Shown here in pieces: positions 49,780 to 62,455 of a stretch of 64,000 nucleotides of DNA (within the stretch, counting starts at the first letter, position 1; each line of letters opens with the position of its first letter). The position numbers were made by a program, and so were the translations under genes. The DNA is taken from contig JACMZG010001870.1 in assembly GCA_018340805.1 (NCBI GenBank), positions 16,320,532 through 16,384,531 on the forward strand, given 5' to 3'. The DNA comes from Microvelia longipes. Lineage: Eukaryota > Arthropoda > Insecta > Hemiptera > Veliidae. The notes below the pieces were generated by a model. The model saw only the letters and a list, made by a program, of their open reading frames with translations, was not told the origin of the DNA and searched no databases.

Positions 49780-51720
49780 TTGCTCCTGTTTCTCTTTCTC
49801 ATACAACGTCCATGGGGTCAGAAATGTTTCTTTCTACGGCATTCCCTGTATTCAAGATCATTGACAAAGACTGACACATTAACGACCTCAACCATTCGGT
49901 TTGAAACTATTTTAGGTAAATTTTAGCGCCCAAAGTTAAGAATTTTCACCCTGAACAGTAATTACTGAGAAGCCGAAGATTTTAACCCTAACTACTTACC
50001 ACTGTTACTGTCCCTTTAATACTGAACTCTCGAGACTAACTGCCTCGAGATTAGTAATTTAGAAAAAGAACTAATAAGCGATGGATGAAGAAGCGTTTAT
50101 TCTCAGAAGACCTAAAAGTTTATATTATCATTTCTCTTTTAAAACAGAAAATAGCTAGTTCAGTGGCAATTTAAAATTAAATACTATGCAGTTTTTCTAT
50201 GAATTAGTTTTTGCTTTACTAAACCAAATACAGTTTAAATTTGGCATCTTTAACAAATAAAGACAGTACATGAAAAATTCCATTTCTTTTTTTTTCTTTA
50301 CCAGACAATGTAAAATGTTCTTTGTTAAGATTGTGAGAAGGAAGAATTCTTCTTTGGTCAATCTATTGTTTTGATAAAGCATTGAAGACTCAAAGAAAAC
50401 AAAAGGAGTTAATATGATTAGCAGACTTGAAGACTAGACGGCGAAATAACCTTTTTGCTTCCTCATCTCAAAAGACGAGGAAGGTTTTACTTTGTCTTTA
50501 GACTATAATATAATTAGAGAGCGAAATAATACGTTACATTCCACCGGGTCTGTAGTTACTAACCTCGCATCAACTCTTTTCAATTAGCTTCGCAAAAAGA
50601 ATATGAAGTACAATGAACGTACAAAAGATAAGTATAGAGAAAATCAATTAAGATGGTCACTTTTGAAGGTTACCATAATTAGATAGATGTGACTGAAGAT
50701 TTATGTTTCGCAAGATGAAATTAAAAATAATTAATACTTTGAAGAATAATACTAGACTAAAATTAATAATAAAACCGTAACAAAGTACAGGAGAAGGAGA
50801 TCGAATAAAAATCTAGTCCTTGAAAAGGGTAAATAATAATTGTGAATTGAAACAAAGCTCATTATTGACATAAAGAAAAATATGAGTTGTTGTTTATAAT
50901 ATAAGGTTGTTATTGAGTTTAGAAATAGCTTAAGATATTGCTTTCTGATGCTTATACTTCTCGAAAATAGTTTGAAAAATGCAAGTTAATGCAAGTTGTA
51001 ATGAGAATCTAATATTAAGTAAGCAGTACCAAAAGATTTTACATAAACTGGCATCTGTTCTTAAAAGTGTGGAATTTTTATAAAAAAGTTTTAGATTATT
51101 TAAAAAGCAAAGGAAACAATCTGAGAAGTCTAATGCATTCTTTTAGATATAATTCCTTCATTTAATTGAAATGAGCATATTTTTCCTTTGAAAATTCGCT
51201 AAAACCAATGTTATGCAAAACGAACAACAATTTTTAATTTTTGGGGCCGTAATTGTCCTGAGTTAATTTCGAGACGTTAATGAAGAATCTTATAGTTTAT
51301 TTTAAAGGGACACTAGTATGCTCTTCATAGACTCTATGCCAAAAAAAAGTACTATTTTAGAATCCTAGTCTCTTTTGGCTTTGTAAAAGAACCTAAGTAT
51401 TTATTTACATACAAATATTATTAGAGACTGTGCGGCTTTCGTCTGAAGCTATGTATTTATTATTCACTTGTAGTTTCCACATCCATTACCTTTACCATTT
51501 TCATATTTTTATATAGGTGCCTGATCAACCTGTACTGTCCAATTCTTTGATTTCCATGGTTTAATAAACTATTTTGTACCTCTATGTATAGTGTTGTATT
51601 TGAGAAATCTACATAATAAACCGTGTCCAATCGGTCGCCATAAAACCTACCTATGGACCATAGACCATCACTTATATTACTGTAAAACGAATTATTTGAA
51701 AATTTGTCTATTTCTGACTT
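49780..51720. other. AT-rich region, no gene seen
   Basis: No coding signal. Confidence 0.5.
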
Positions 51721-51724
51721 AAGC

Positions 51725-51845
51725 CTGTAGCCAGGCCAGAACCCTAAAAGGGACTTCCACTAAAAACCACTTCGTCAGAGGGTGCGACATTTTTTCCAGG
51801 GGGGCGATGTCCTCCAGGCCCCTACCTGGCTACGGACCTGTTCTT
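51725..51845 (-). mobile_element. Short MITE-like element, copy 2 (relative at 1432-1600)
   Basis: On the plus strand it begins AAGCCTGTAGCCAGG and ends CCTGGCTACGGACCT, imperfect terminal inverses. It is about 45 bp shorter than copy 1. GC-rich, non-coding. Confidence 0.75.
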
Positions 51846-51849
51846 ACAA

Positions 51850-53195
51850 ATTGCCATAGGAGAACAAATTCAAAGGGGAACAATAATTTGGCCGCAAAGC
51901 TATCCTAAGCCGTTTAGCGACTAAGGACCCTTACTATTTATCAATATAATAAACATTATTACAATTTCTAGTACATTTACCGAAAAAGATCAGCCCGTGA
52001 CTATATGTGTTAATAGTTAAGAAAATTAGATTTATCTAAATATTTTATTAGATGACCATGAACTTGACTTTCAGCATTGTTTTAAATTACATTAAGTGAT
52101 GTACTTTTCTCAGACAAAGATAAGTTAAGTTCCGTTTACAAAACAATGCTAAGGAATTGTTGAGTTTATCAGTGTACTGTGAGAACTAAAGGAGTGACAC
52201 AATGAAAAATAGGGTACGCATTTCACTCAAATAAAACAAGACCTAAGTAGTATTGATATATTATTATCAATAAGTATTGATAAGTTTAAAAGTCATCTAA
52301 TTATTACGTATATAATTAACTTATGCATCTTATTACAATATGATATTTATTTAAAGTTTATTTTAAGCCATATTTTCTCAGACTAGTGGAATGAATATAA
52401 AAATAGAAATACTTCTGGTATTTGGTGTAATCAAACCAGAAATTAATTAGGGGTATTGGACCCAACAACGAGAAAGAACCCACGACCCCTGCGTTGTAGG
52501 ATTGTAAAGTTTAAATTAAGCTAAGAAAAAATGACTTTATGGTCTATCCCAAGAAAATACTTATCATAGCCAAAAACGCCTCTAAAAGCATTGGTTCTAA
52601 ACCATTTATCATAATATGGTCGTCTTAGACGAAAATGACTATCCTGTTTGCACTAGTGGTTCTTGGGCATTGATCAAGACCCCCCAACTGAAATAATAAA
52701 GTTTAAGAAGAACTACTAAGATACTCAGTAACTACTTAATTTACCCAACGATAAACTCTCTTACATATTAAGTAAACTTAAAAATAAACTACCAAATACT
52801 AATTAAACATTAGGCGAGATAAAAAATAATTAAATTAATTTTCTTTGAACCGACTCCTGTTAAACTAATGTGCAATTTGTACTTTTTCATATAATCTAGT
52901 ATCATGGTAATCTAGATTAATGTACTGATTAAACTTATATGTTACAAATGATTTAATGAGAAAAGTTGCCTTCAAGTGTTCATTTATGTACTAGAGTTTT
53001 TATTATTAAGAATTTTTGTTGGACTTCTAATTATGTACAATTTGATTTTATGTTTAAAGTATACATAAAAATCTAGAGTGGTTCAACTACTACACTACAT
53101 TATACTTATGCATACTGAAAACAAAGGTTTTTTTTCATACTTATGATTTTATGACATAGCTTAACACAGAAATTCATTACAACTTAACAATATGG
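51850..53195. other. AT-rich region, no gene seen
   Basis: No coding signal. Confidence 0.5.
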
Positions 53196-53197
53196 AG

Positions 53198-53201
53198 TTA
53201 T

Positions 53202-53260
<59 letters not shown>

Positions 53261-53265
53261 AATAT
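53198..53265. repeat. (TA)n microsatellite
   Basis: TA with phase shifts. Confidence 0.95.
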
Positions 53266-53269
53266 ATAT

Positions 53270-55331
53270 TATTAAAATGCTTTATTTATTTAAATAAAAA
53301 TAATTCAAAAGTATAATTCATGCATTTGTCAGCAATGACTATAATAGTCGTGTACTGTGAGTTCTGACATTTATTGTATAGAGCTACTTAGAATCTAATT
53401 ATACACATGCAATTAAAACTAACTAAAATCGTGAAAACACTAATAACAAAATAATAATAAATACATAGATGAATAACATTAAAAACACTATAAATTAGCT
53501 AGACTAATCAATTTCATCTTTTTTTATCACTATTTGCTATATTTCTTACTATTTATAATATTTATTCCATTAATGTAGTATTAAATGTACATCAATTTGT
53601 TATTCAAATGGAAGCTAGTTAACTTAAAATTATTGTAATATTTACATATATATATTTTAATTTATTTCTTTAACAAAAAAAATTTTTTTCTTGAAAGAAA
53701 TTTCTGTTTATTTAAACAATTTTTTATACAGTTTTGAGTTGTTAATTGGAACAGTTTAAGAGTAGTATAAATTATTACTTCTCTAAAACTTCAAAAAGGC
53801 AAGATCTATCTGTAGTACTCAAGTTACTCCCAAAACTTTTTAAAAATTGTTTGAATGTATTCTAACATTTTAAATTGACTAAGTTCTCGAATACAAAGAT
53901 CGCATTAAATTATTTAATTATTTATAATTCTAATTGTAAGACTCTCGATCTTCAATTTCAACAATTCCTTTATTTATTGATAAACAAAGGTACAAAAAGA
54001 AATAAAAAAATACAAAATTTACAAAAAAAATACAAATGTATAAAAATGTTTGATACTCATACTAATTTATCAACAAACACAAGATTAGATCTTAGTGTTG
54101 GGACAGTCTGAAGAATGTAATAGGAGCAAAGAATTAAGTGACACATAGCAACTGAGAATATGAGAAGCAAGTAGATCTTAGTCGACTATCATTTAAATTT
54201 GCAAAATATGTTTTGAGAAAACATCATAAACTGGAAAAATAGTGTTCATGATCATATCTCATTTTTAATAACAACATTTTATTACTCTATCTTGTCACGT
54301 TTTATTATTCATGACCATGTCGTAAAATTTGAAGTATTTTTTTATGTTAGAAAAATACAATGTGTTATAGACATGAATGATTTTTATTTACTATCCGTAT
54401 TAAGAAGGTGGAGTTCAAGTTTTTGTTGTACTTTCTATGGATAGGAAAGAGAGGTACAGACTTCTCGTTTTGAAGGAAAAAGGTGTATACTTGCCTTTAA
54501 AAGTCATAGGTTTAGAGAAGTGTCGTGTTTTTGCTATTTAAGATTAGAAATCCTAAAGAAATGATAATGCACAAACAGTTCGAAAGCAGTGAGTTCATAC
54601 TTTCAAGAAAAAGAAATAAAAAGAATAATTTGTAATGAAGGAGTTAAAAAATGGTAAAAGATGGGTTGTAAGTTATTCTTAGTTTCTCTAGATATTATTA
54701 GGCGAAGGATAAAGACTTGGAAAGAACTCGAGTATTAACATACCAGGATCTTGCTAACCCTCAGGCTAAATTTCATACCACAAGAATTTTTTAAAGCTCT
54801 CTCCCTAAGGGAGAGGAGTTTTTTAAAAAAGAACAACCTGATCTAAAGAAAAATATTTGATATCTCCTTTAAAAACTTTCATTTGGTATTTCAAAGAAGA
54901 ATTTTTCATTTTCTTAAGATCATCTTTCTAATGAAGTATAAGAATTTATCTTTATCAGGTACTGAAATTAGAGAGAGCTAAAGTAGTTCCAGATGACCTG
55001 ATTTAACATACATTATTATGTTGCTGACTTTAACCAAAAAATTAAACTGAATACCTGCAGATCGTCGAGTTAAAAAGTTATTGAACCAAAAGCAGCAATC
55101 AAAACACCCTAAATACATAAAGCATAAAATTGTCACCAAATATAGTTTACTTTTTTTTAGGTTAATTTGACTTTACTTGTTATCTTTTACTGCTCGGTAT
55201 CAAAATGCTATACAAAAATTGTGACAATTAAATGATTGCCTTATTGATAATTTTTAAATGTCTTGAAGATTTTGAAAAATTTTAAGATAAAATAATGTTA
55301 ATTTAATTTAAATTGCTTCTTTCTGTTGCAG
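53270..55331 (+). other. Upstream intron or 5' flank of the FBXL7-type gene
   Basis: No upstream exon recognised. The region ends with a good pyrimidine tract and acceptor (TTGCTTCTTTCTGTTGCAG) directly before the coding exon at 55332, so at least the last part is intron. Its start is unknown. Confidence 0.5.
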
Positions 55332-55705
55332 TTGGTGATGCTGGGAGGGCGGGGATGGGCGTCCTGCCCTCTGGCCAAATTAGGTCGCTCCTCGCCGGAC
55401 CATTACTACGCAGAATATTATGATCAAGGTTACCATACATGGCAGCAAACTAAAGGGTGCACTTCATCCTCAGGCGCTGCTTCCACAGCGTCCGCCACAT
55501 CTGCTTCAGCAAGTCATCGATTACCTCCTACTATATCTTTACTTCCTGATCATTTACTTCTAAGAATATTTTCATTTTTGACTAGCACTGAGCTGGCCTC
55601 TTGTGCTTTAGTGTCCAGAAGATGGCTGGGACTAGCTTGGGATCCAGAGCTTTGGCACACAATAACTCTTCAGGGAGAGGATGTCTCGGCGGATAAAGCA
55701 CTCAA
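55332..55705 (+). CDS. Fbxl7: FBXL7-type F-box/LRR protein, exon with F-box (partial gene)
   Basis: The family supplies substrate-recognition subunits of SCF ubiquitin ligases: the F-box binds SKP1 and the leucine-rich repeats bind the substrate. The exon has 374 bp and is read in phase 0 (124 codons plus 2 nt). Residues ~1-45 are variable; ~45-62 are a Ser/Ala/Thr-rich linker; ~68-114 form the F-box, with LLPDHLLLRIFSFL, CALVSRRW and AWDPELWHTI as the typical landmarks. The acceptor is TTTCTGTTGCAG; the donor is GTATGT at 55706. Translation may begin at ATG 55338 or continue from an upstream exon not seen. GC content is much higher than in the flanks. It resembles insect Fbxl7, recognised from memory. 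Confidence 0.92.
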
Positions 55706-56104
55706 GTATGTAGCTAATACCTTATTAATGGATCCCACTTGTGCATTTTTCTTAATTTTTTTAGAGACTTAACTTATAAATATAAACAGTATAATCAGCA
55801 AAAATTATAATCTATTAAATATCATAAGGGCAGAGATATCTGTGTCGGATTCTCTCTTTAGCGTATTCTACATTTTACTATTAACAGACGGAGAGTTATA
55901 AAGCAAACGTGAAGCAAATTAAATAACAATTTTAAATGACCTATTTATAAATTAATAACCTGTCTTGATTAATTGGAGAAATATTTTATTATCGACTTAA
56001 TTATTGGCTTTTTATTATATATGCTAATTTCTGAATCTGTTGACAATTATCTAGTGAGGTTATTTTATTTTGTTGGAAAAAATTAAAAAAAAATTTTTTT
56101 ATAG
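55706..56104 (+). other. Fbxl7 intron 1 (of the visible part)
   Basis: Begins GTATGT and ends TTTTTTTATAG, 399 bp. Splicing completes a Lys codon (AA|A), so the frame runs DKALK|CVVRRLCGQG without a break. Confidence 0.9.
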
Positions 56105-56334
56105 ATGTGTCGTAAGAAGGCTGTGTGGTCAAGGAAGGACAGGAGCATGTCCGAACGTCCAAAGGGTTATGCTCTCAGACGGAGCTAAAATATCGGACAA
56201 AGGAATCCAATTGATAGCAAGGAGATGTCCAGAATTAACACATTTGCAACTTCATGGCTGTTCTGCTATTACTAACCCTGCTCTGTTTGACTTGTTGACA
56301 CGATGCCCAAATTTACATCACTTAGATCTCACAG
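56105..56334 (+). CDS. Fbxl7: FBXL7-type F-box/LRR protein, exon with first LRRs
   Basis: 230 bp; the first nucleotide completes the preceding Lys codon, 76 codons follow, and one G remains for the next exon. The product continues RRLCGQGRTGACPNVQRVML, then SDGAKISDKGIQLIARRCPE and LTHLQLHGCSAITNPALFDL, ending CPNLHHLDLTG. These are Cys-containing leucine-rich repeats of the F-box type. In insect Fbxl7 the same RRLCGQ...GACP and CPELTHLQL landmarks follow the F-box. Donor GTATGT at 56335. The remaining repeats and the C-terminus are not in the window. Confidence 0.92.
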
Positions 56335-56454
56335 GTATGTTTACGGTTCATTATTTACCACTATAGTATTATGCAAGCGCAAGCTGATCGATTTAGCTTT
56401 TTAAACTGTCTCTCTTCTTGCACGTTTAGGTCTTTCACATTGTATCAACCATGC

Positions 56455-56690
56455 ATGTTACTTTACTAAGTCATGGTTCTATCCATGATGTCCTACATCC
56501 CTGAAGATGCCTCCCACAGTGGAAGCGAAACGTCGGATTCTTCATCTACATTGACGCGGTCACCACCGGAAGACCTAAATTTTCATGACAATAACCGCGG
56601 AAGCCTACGCAGTTTATTAAGTTATTCAAGTTACTTTAATAACTTTTTGTTCATCCCAGGCTCACGGAATTTACTAAAAAGTAAAATAAA
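56455..56690 (+). mobile_element. Penelope-like element relic in Fbxl7 intron
   Basis: CATCCCTGAAGATGCCTCCC is followed by ACAGTGGAAGCGAAACGTCG, a wording typical of PLE terminal regions, then TTGACGCGGTCACCACCGGA and AATAACCGCGGAAGCCTACG. It differs from the PLE at 7670 and therefore represents another PLE lineage. No coding domain remains. Confidence 0.7.
56501..56530 (+). ncRNA. Hammerhead-like core
   Basis: CTGAAGA (56501-56507; fits CUGANGA), then TGCCTCCCACAGTGGAAGC with possible pairing CCTCC.C/G.GGAAG, then GAAA (56527-56530) and CGTC. The position within a PLE end is as expected; activity is unproven. Confidence 0.5.
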
Positions 56691-56699
56691 ATACACTTA

Positions 56700-58000
56700 A
56701 ATGAAAACATATGTTGTTCGAAGCTACGTTGTATTAATTTTCTTATAGATCCTTTAACAATTTAAATACAGCCAATAAGTACTCCCAAACTTCTTCAAAT
56801 ATTTCAGCAGAATTTGTTTATGATCCTCTTTAGTTCTTTTCTTTGTCATTTATTATAAATGCATTCTTCACACTTTTATTTTATTTTTCACTGAAAAACT
56901 TAATCTTAAGATACAAGAGGTTTCGAGCCCGCATCCTGTGACACACGACATTTATGGTAACTTCAGAAAAATCTAACCTTCAACTTGCTATGATTTATAA
57001 CAGTATTCATTTTTAACATACATTGTGTCTACCTTGTATTACCTATAATTTATTTCTTGTTTTTGTTTAGTATGTAAATTTTTTGTTTTTCCCTGTGTTT
57101 ATAACCTTGAAGCAATATTATATATGACATAGGGATTTAATAAAAAATGTGTCATTCGTTTTAGAGTATTATGTCAATAAAAAACATTAATACGAATCAA
57201 TAGAGATCATCATTTGACTCAATAAGTTGTATGCTCTCAAGCCCTTTATCTCATACAAAACTTTAACCGTTTCAGCGAATCCTTGTAAGTAATAAATCAA
57301 ATTAAATTAATCTATGATTTAGAGGATTTTAATTCCTACAAATTGTTTCTTGTTTTCTATCAGAATACAAACATTCACTGATTGAGCAACTATGTCTGTT
57401 TTTTGTGCAAATTTTCAAGACGATTTTTATTACTGGAGCCACGAGAAGTAAAGAACTCGATGATTCTTCTTTATTTGTCTGGATATTCTTCTTTGTAAAT
57501 TAACTATAAGAGATGATAAAGCGATAAAGTTAATGCTCCTCTATACCTAACATAATTAAAAATGCCGCGGCCTAGGTAATCATAGATATGAAATAGATAG
57601 GTGCACCAAAAACAAGTCATTATAGTATATTACTACATAAGTCATTATTATATAGTACATAATTGAATATTTATAGTAATTATTAGTTCTCATTCTGAGT
57701 TATGTTAGACTAACTTTCAAATTCTGGCCATTCCAAATAATTTGTTTCGGGTGCTACGCCTGGGCAGAAACCTCTTAATCCTCTTGAAGCATGTTAGATA
57801 CCTATGAGAAAACGAACATAACATATCAACAGCGTGTTTTGGTTATTCCATTTTTTAAATGACTGATCCTAATACTGTGTTACTGTGAATCTCTTCTGGT
57901 AAAAAAAAAGTTATTCATAAAAAAGAAGTAATAATTTAGTAACAGCTTAATAACTTGATTTAATTCTATACCGAGAAGAGTATTAATTTAATTTGACTAG
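56700..58000. other. AT-rich intronic sequence, no gene seen
   Basis: A B-box-like GGTTTCGAGCCC occurs at ~56930 without a tRNA fold. Confidence 0.5.
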
Positions 58001-58014
58001 TTATTGTGGGATAT

Positions 58015-58425
58015 TGACAAAGAAATATCAAAGTCGATTGTTCCAGTATACTTATTGACGAAGGAATATCCAAGTTGATTCATCCTTTGCCAAATAGACT
58101 TATTGACGTAGGAATACGCAAGTTGATTCATCCGTTGCCAAATAGACTTATTATTATTTTTATATTGACAAATATACTTTATTAATAAAGGAATATCCAA
58201 GTCGATTGCTCCTTTATCAAGTAGACTTAGTAACAAAAGAATATCCAAATCTATTGTTTCATTGTATAATAAGCTTATCGAGACAGGAGTATCCAAGTCG
58301 ATGGCTCTTTTATCAAATAAACATATTGACAATGAATATCTAAGTGGAATATCTATGGTCTTTTTGACCGAAGGATCAATCCACTTAGATATTACTTTGT
58401 TAATATGTTTATTTGATAAAAGAGT
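58015..58425. repeat. 48-bp minisatellite ending in an inverted unit
   Basis: AAGTCGATT or a variant recurs at 58031, 58072, 58120, 58199, 58247 and 58295; the main spacing is 48 bp. The last unit (58305-58348) is repeated in inverse at 58380-58424. Because 48 is divisible by three, the minus strand stays open (57997-58431) with a 16-residue repeat of the form KGAIDLDIPLLISLLD. I regard this as a by-product of the period, not a gene. Confidence 0.85.
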
Positions 58426-59119
58426 CATCAATTATTACATAATGAAACAATGGATTTGGATATTGGATATTTGGACCAAAAGACCCTAAGATCCCAGCCT
58501 GTTCCTTTGTCAAAAGACTAATTTACAAAGGAATATTAACTGAACATGATTTTCCTTTGTACATACATTATAAAATAGTCCATTGGTACCCGAAGCTAAA
58601 CTACTACCTCAAGAACTAACAAATATATTGCATACTATGCAATGTATGCAAGTCTTGAAGTCCAAATTCTGTTTTGATTTAATTCTGTTTAAGGTCAAGT
58701 AAAAAGCGTAAGTATTTTTTAATCAAGCAGAAATTCGAATTAAATGTAAAATATATTCGCGTTTAAGTAGATTCTTTTCTGTTAAGACCGTATATTTTGT
58801 AACAAAGATTAGCTTTGCTTATAGTACTTAATTTTGTCGTCTATCGCAGCAAAAAAAATTGAAAGACAAATTAAATAATCCACCTTTTCCAGTTGAATTA
58901 ACAAAACAAGAGTTTTTAACACATTCTTAAACACGATTGTTTTAAAAAGGTTTAAAGAATTCAACAATTTTATTATCAAATTCAACAGATCTTTGAAATA
59001 AAGAACTCAAACAGAAGGGGGTTTTAAATCTGGACTTAGTATGCAAATCAGAAAGGAAATAGTTACTTGATTAAAAGAAAAAAATTAACCTTCCTACAGA
59101 TAAAATATATTTCTTAAGG

Positions 59120-59890
59120 CTAGCCATAAAAAAGGGGTACGGAATACCTCGGAACATTTCCTCAACACGACGGTTTCGCAACACACATCCTCATTACTTC
59201 AAATTCGCTCCAAAAATCACCAAATTATTTTGGTGATTCGCTAATATAGTAATATGCTAATGTAGTAAATGCATTCGTTTTATTTCCAGTGGTCTCCCAT
59301 TCAGGCATTGACCTCGCTTGATGCTACATTCTTTTATGATTTAGCAAAAACCGAAGAAATGCTAGTATTGAATTTCAATTCAATTGGATTATTTTTTGAT
59401 TTATTAAAATGTTTAAAAAGCGTATACAAGTTATTTGATAAAAATTGAACTAATGTCGGTAATGAGATGAATCTTGGCACATATGTTGCTCTATATATAA
59501 CCAAAATGAATATTGCCAAATCTAAAAAAAATGAACAAATCTGAGATGCCAAACCTCAAATTGACCGAAATATTTTTCCGTTTTTTATGAGTTTTTGAAA
59601 TTTTTATTATTTCCGATTAATAGCGTCAAAAAATAGTAAACACAACCAGACCGACTTAAAGATAAAGATTGGTTTTTGAACTAATTTCTAACCCTCTAGC
59701 ATAAATATCCCAGAAACTACAATGATAACAACAAACACACATATACAGACAGACTACTTCGTCAGAACCAGTCAGGAGGGCTTTAAAAAACCCGAAAGGG
59801 ATAATTCAGGTGAAATCCCGGTTTTGGATTTTTTGCAAACACAGTACTTTTCCTATATATCTGATATAAATGAGGAAAAATTAAAAAAAA
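59120..59890 (+). mobile_element. Large dispersed repeat of the tail family, copy 2
   Basis: Order of words as in 46735-47490, starting GGGGTACGGAATACCTCGGA and ending CGGTTTTGGATTTTTTGC, CAGTACTTTTCCTATATA and AAATGAGGAAAAATTA. No protein-coding frame. Confidence 0.7.
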
Positions 59891-59979
59891 TTACTTTTTA
59901 ATACTATTTTATAATGAGAGAAATTATTTAAATGGAAAAATAATTATTCGAGTACTTAAATTTTCTTCACTATTAATTG

Positions 59980-60065
59980 TGTTTTAGCGAATTCGCCAAT
60001 GGGATAGACGATATGGCGGGAGTCATTCTTCGGAGTTTGACCAAAATGCGTTTCAGAGGTCCTTA
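59980..60065 (+). repeat. AGCGAATT repeat end
   Basis: TTAGCGAATTCGCCAATGGG, then ATATGGCGGGAGTCATTCTT; same orientation as 1990, inverse of 39890 and 45520. The inner part of the palindrome is deleted. Confidence 0.55.
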
Positions 60066-60900
60066 ACAACGATTTTACCCCTTCATTATTTTACCTATTT
60101 TATATTTTTATATCAAACAAGGTACAGAAATCTACCTTGGGAGGACACAAACCCTATTGAAAACCAGGTTGTTGTAACGTCATTAACCCAGTTTGCTCAG
60201 ACTGCTTAGTTTAAAAATAAATCAGTAAAATTCAAGGTTAACATGAAAATGTCTTTCATTGTGTTTTTTAGGGCGCTAAATAAAATAAAACCTTTTTTGA
60301 GTCTATAAGACCACGCTAAGTGGTCGTATACTAAAAACCAATATAACAGTTTAAAAAATCGAGTAGGGTGTCGTTTTCACTGTTTTTTGGGGCGCGTAAT
60401 TGAATAAGATCGATCCGGAGTCGATACGAAAAATTCCATAAAAACAGTGGAAAATAACAGGAAATTAAAAACGGTAGGTACTCAACGAATGTCGAGTATG
60501 GTGTCGTTTTGAATATTTATCAGGTCTCTGAGTAGAATGATACTACTCATACTACTTAGTCTAGAGTCTAATCAAGCAGTTAAACCTAAGAGCCTAAGTT
60601 CAAATCTTGGTGTAGGATATCGTCATTTTATAAGTTTATAACTACAAAATAATTCTTCTTTTGTAAAGCGAATTTTCTTTGGGAATTCTTTCTTTCTTAC
60701 GCAATAATCTTGTACTTTCTCTGGTGTTAGATTTATGCTTCAAGTAGTACTTTTACACGTATCAATATTTCGGATTTTTCAAAGAAAGATTGGCACAAAC
60801 TGAGCTTTTTATGACTGCCCTAAATGTTGGCTGATTAGCAAGGGCGAGCATAGTTATTAACAACTATGGTATGAAAATGCGCATTTCCCAGGAAAATTAA

Positions 60901-61131
60901 ATGACAAGTAAAAGTGCTACTGCTCCGACTATGAAGCATAACCGGAAACCTGGACAAGAACTGAATTGGTGCGGAAGAAAGCAAGCATCCAAAGAAAAAT
61001 TAGCTCGGTTTGCAGACCATCGCGCCAGAATTTCTATACGATACAAACGTAGACTATTTCATTACGAATATGATGTAAGTAGTTTCAATTTGTCGACAGT
61101 TCTGAAAAATTTGAAATTTTTATTCCTTTAA
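60901..61131 (+). repeat. GCTTGCA-core repeat copy with 76-codon frame
   Basis: AGCAAGCATCCAAAGAAAAA, GCTCGGTTTGCAGACCATCG, CGCCAGAATTT place it in the family at 3870. It has an ATG-started frame of 76 codons, rich in Lys/Arg, but since the other copies have no equivalent frame I consider it non-coding. Confidence 0.55.
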
Positions 61132-61134
61132 AAA

Positions 61135-62430
61135 TGTTTTTGATACATTCAGGTTTAAACATCGAGGTATGAAAATTGTAAGTTCGAAGTTTAAGAATTA
61201 AATTTAGCCTCTTATTTTTTTTCTCGACCAAATATCTATTGCGCGTGCTGAATTTTAACAATATCCACTTTTTTATTGCTTTGTAAAACTTTTTACTAAT
61301 TTAAAAAAAACAGCGATTATCTAGGAGGCCCAACTGGAATGATTCATAAACAATTACTTCAATAAGTGCCCAATTGTATATAATTTAATTAAAAAATGTG
61401 AAGACAGTACTTTTCTTTCCTCGCTTAGAGTAGTAAAAGGAAAAAATCAAGTAAAAGGATGTTTTAATTGGTGGAAAAATCATTGAATGTATTTAATGTT
61501 CTGACAAGTTCATAAGATTTATTCGGATAACGATAAAGAAAGAATTCATTAACGTTTATACTGATCGGACAGCCCTTGCATGCACGACTTCTTTGGATAA
61601 GTATATTGTGAAGCAGATTGAGCCAATTAATTTCAAACAAAATTTATAGAATTGAGAACACTTTCAGATTTTTGATAAGAAACTTATATTTATTAAATAA
61701 AAAATAGAAAAGATTAAAAATATTTACTTTTTTAGACTTATTTCTATGTCTTTTATCCTTATTCAATTTTAAAGTTATTTATCTCTTTCCTATCCTCGAT
61801 CAATTGGAAGAAAGCAATATATGTAGCAATCAATTGTTTCCTAATGGAAACAAATTAAAATTATATTGCGGGTCTAATAAAAAAAAATAGAATTGATAGG
61901 ATAGTCTACGCCTAGAAAAAAATAAGCATAGGACAAGTTGAAAAATTTTTACAATATCAATTTTCAATAGTTAGTACAATTGTAACAATTACGCAGATGT
62001 GGTATTATGTCGTCAACCTTACCCTCTATAATGAGCTGAATGTTCAATTGTATGAGACATTTCCAAATCGCGTTATCAAAATTTTACATAAACCTTATTA
62101 CTCGTCCTTATTTATCTAACTAACAATTCCTTTCCCTATCTTAACCCTTACAGACAATTCTTTTAGACGTCTGAGGCGGTAGTGGCCCAGAGATTAACTA
62201 AAACCTCCATAATTTAACCCTTCCTTTCTGTTAGTTTGGCACCCTCCAAAAGATGATAAGCTAAAGCTAAGGCGTTAAGATGGCTTATCATGAAGCTGCA
62301 GGATCTCTAGAAATTATATTAATTATTATTATTTATTTTCTCTTCTATTTTGTTTTCATTTATTCATTTACATATGTCTTTTTAAGCTCACAATCTATTC
62401 TTTTATGTTTCTATCCTTATAGACCAAGAG
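61135..62430. other. AT-rich intronic sequence, no gene seen
   Basis: No coding signal. Confidence 0.5.
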
Positions 62431-62455
62431 CCCAGGGGTGTTTTGTTAATAAAAA

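Noticed and set aside
56473..56700. 75-codon Ser-rich plus frame in the Fbxl7 intron
   Set aside because: Better explained as a PLE terminal region; the wording is that of the hammerhead-bearing end, and it is not an LRR exon.
57997..58431. 144-codon minus frame with internal repeats
   Set aside because: Follows from a 48-bp tandem repeat; no start context, no domain.
60555..60620. tRNA-like GTTCAAATC; also B-box-like sites near 49570, 52480, 56930 and 63320
   Set aside because: No acceptor stem or A-box at the right spacing; chance matches or SINE scraps.
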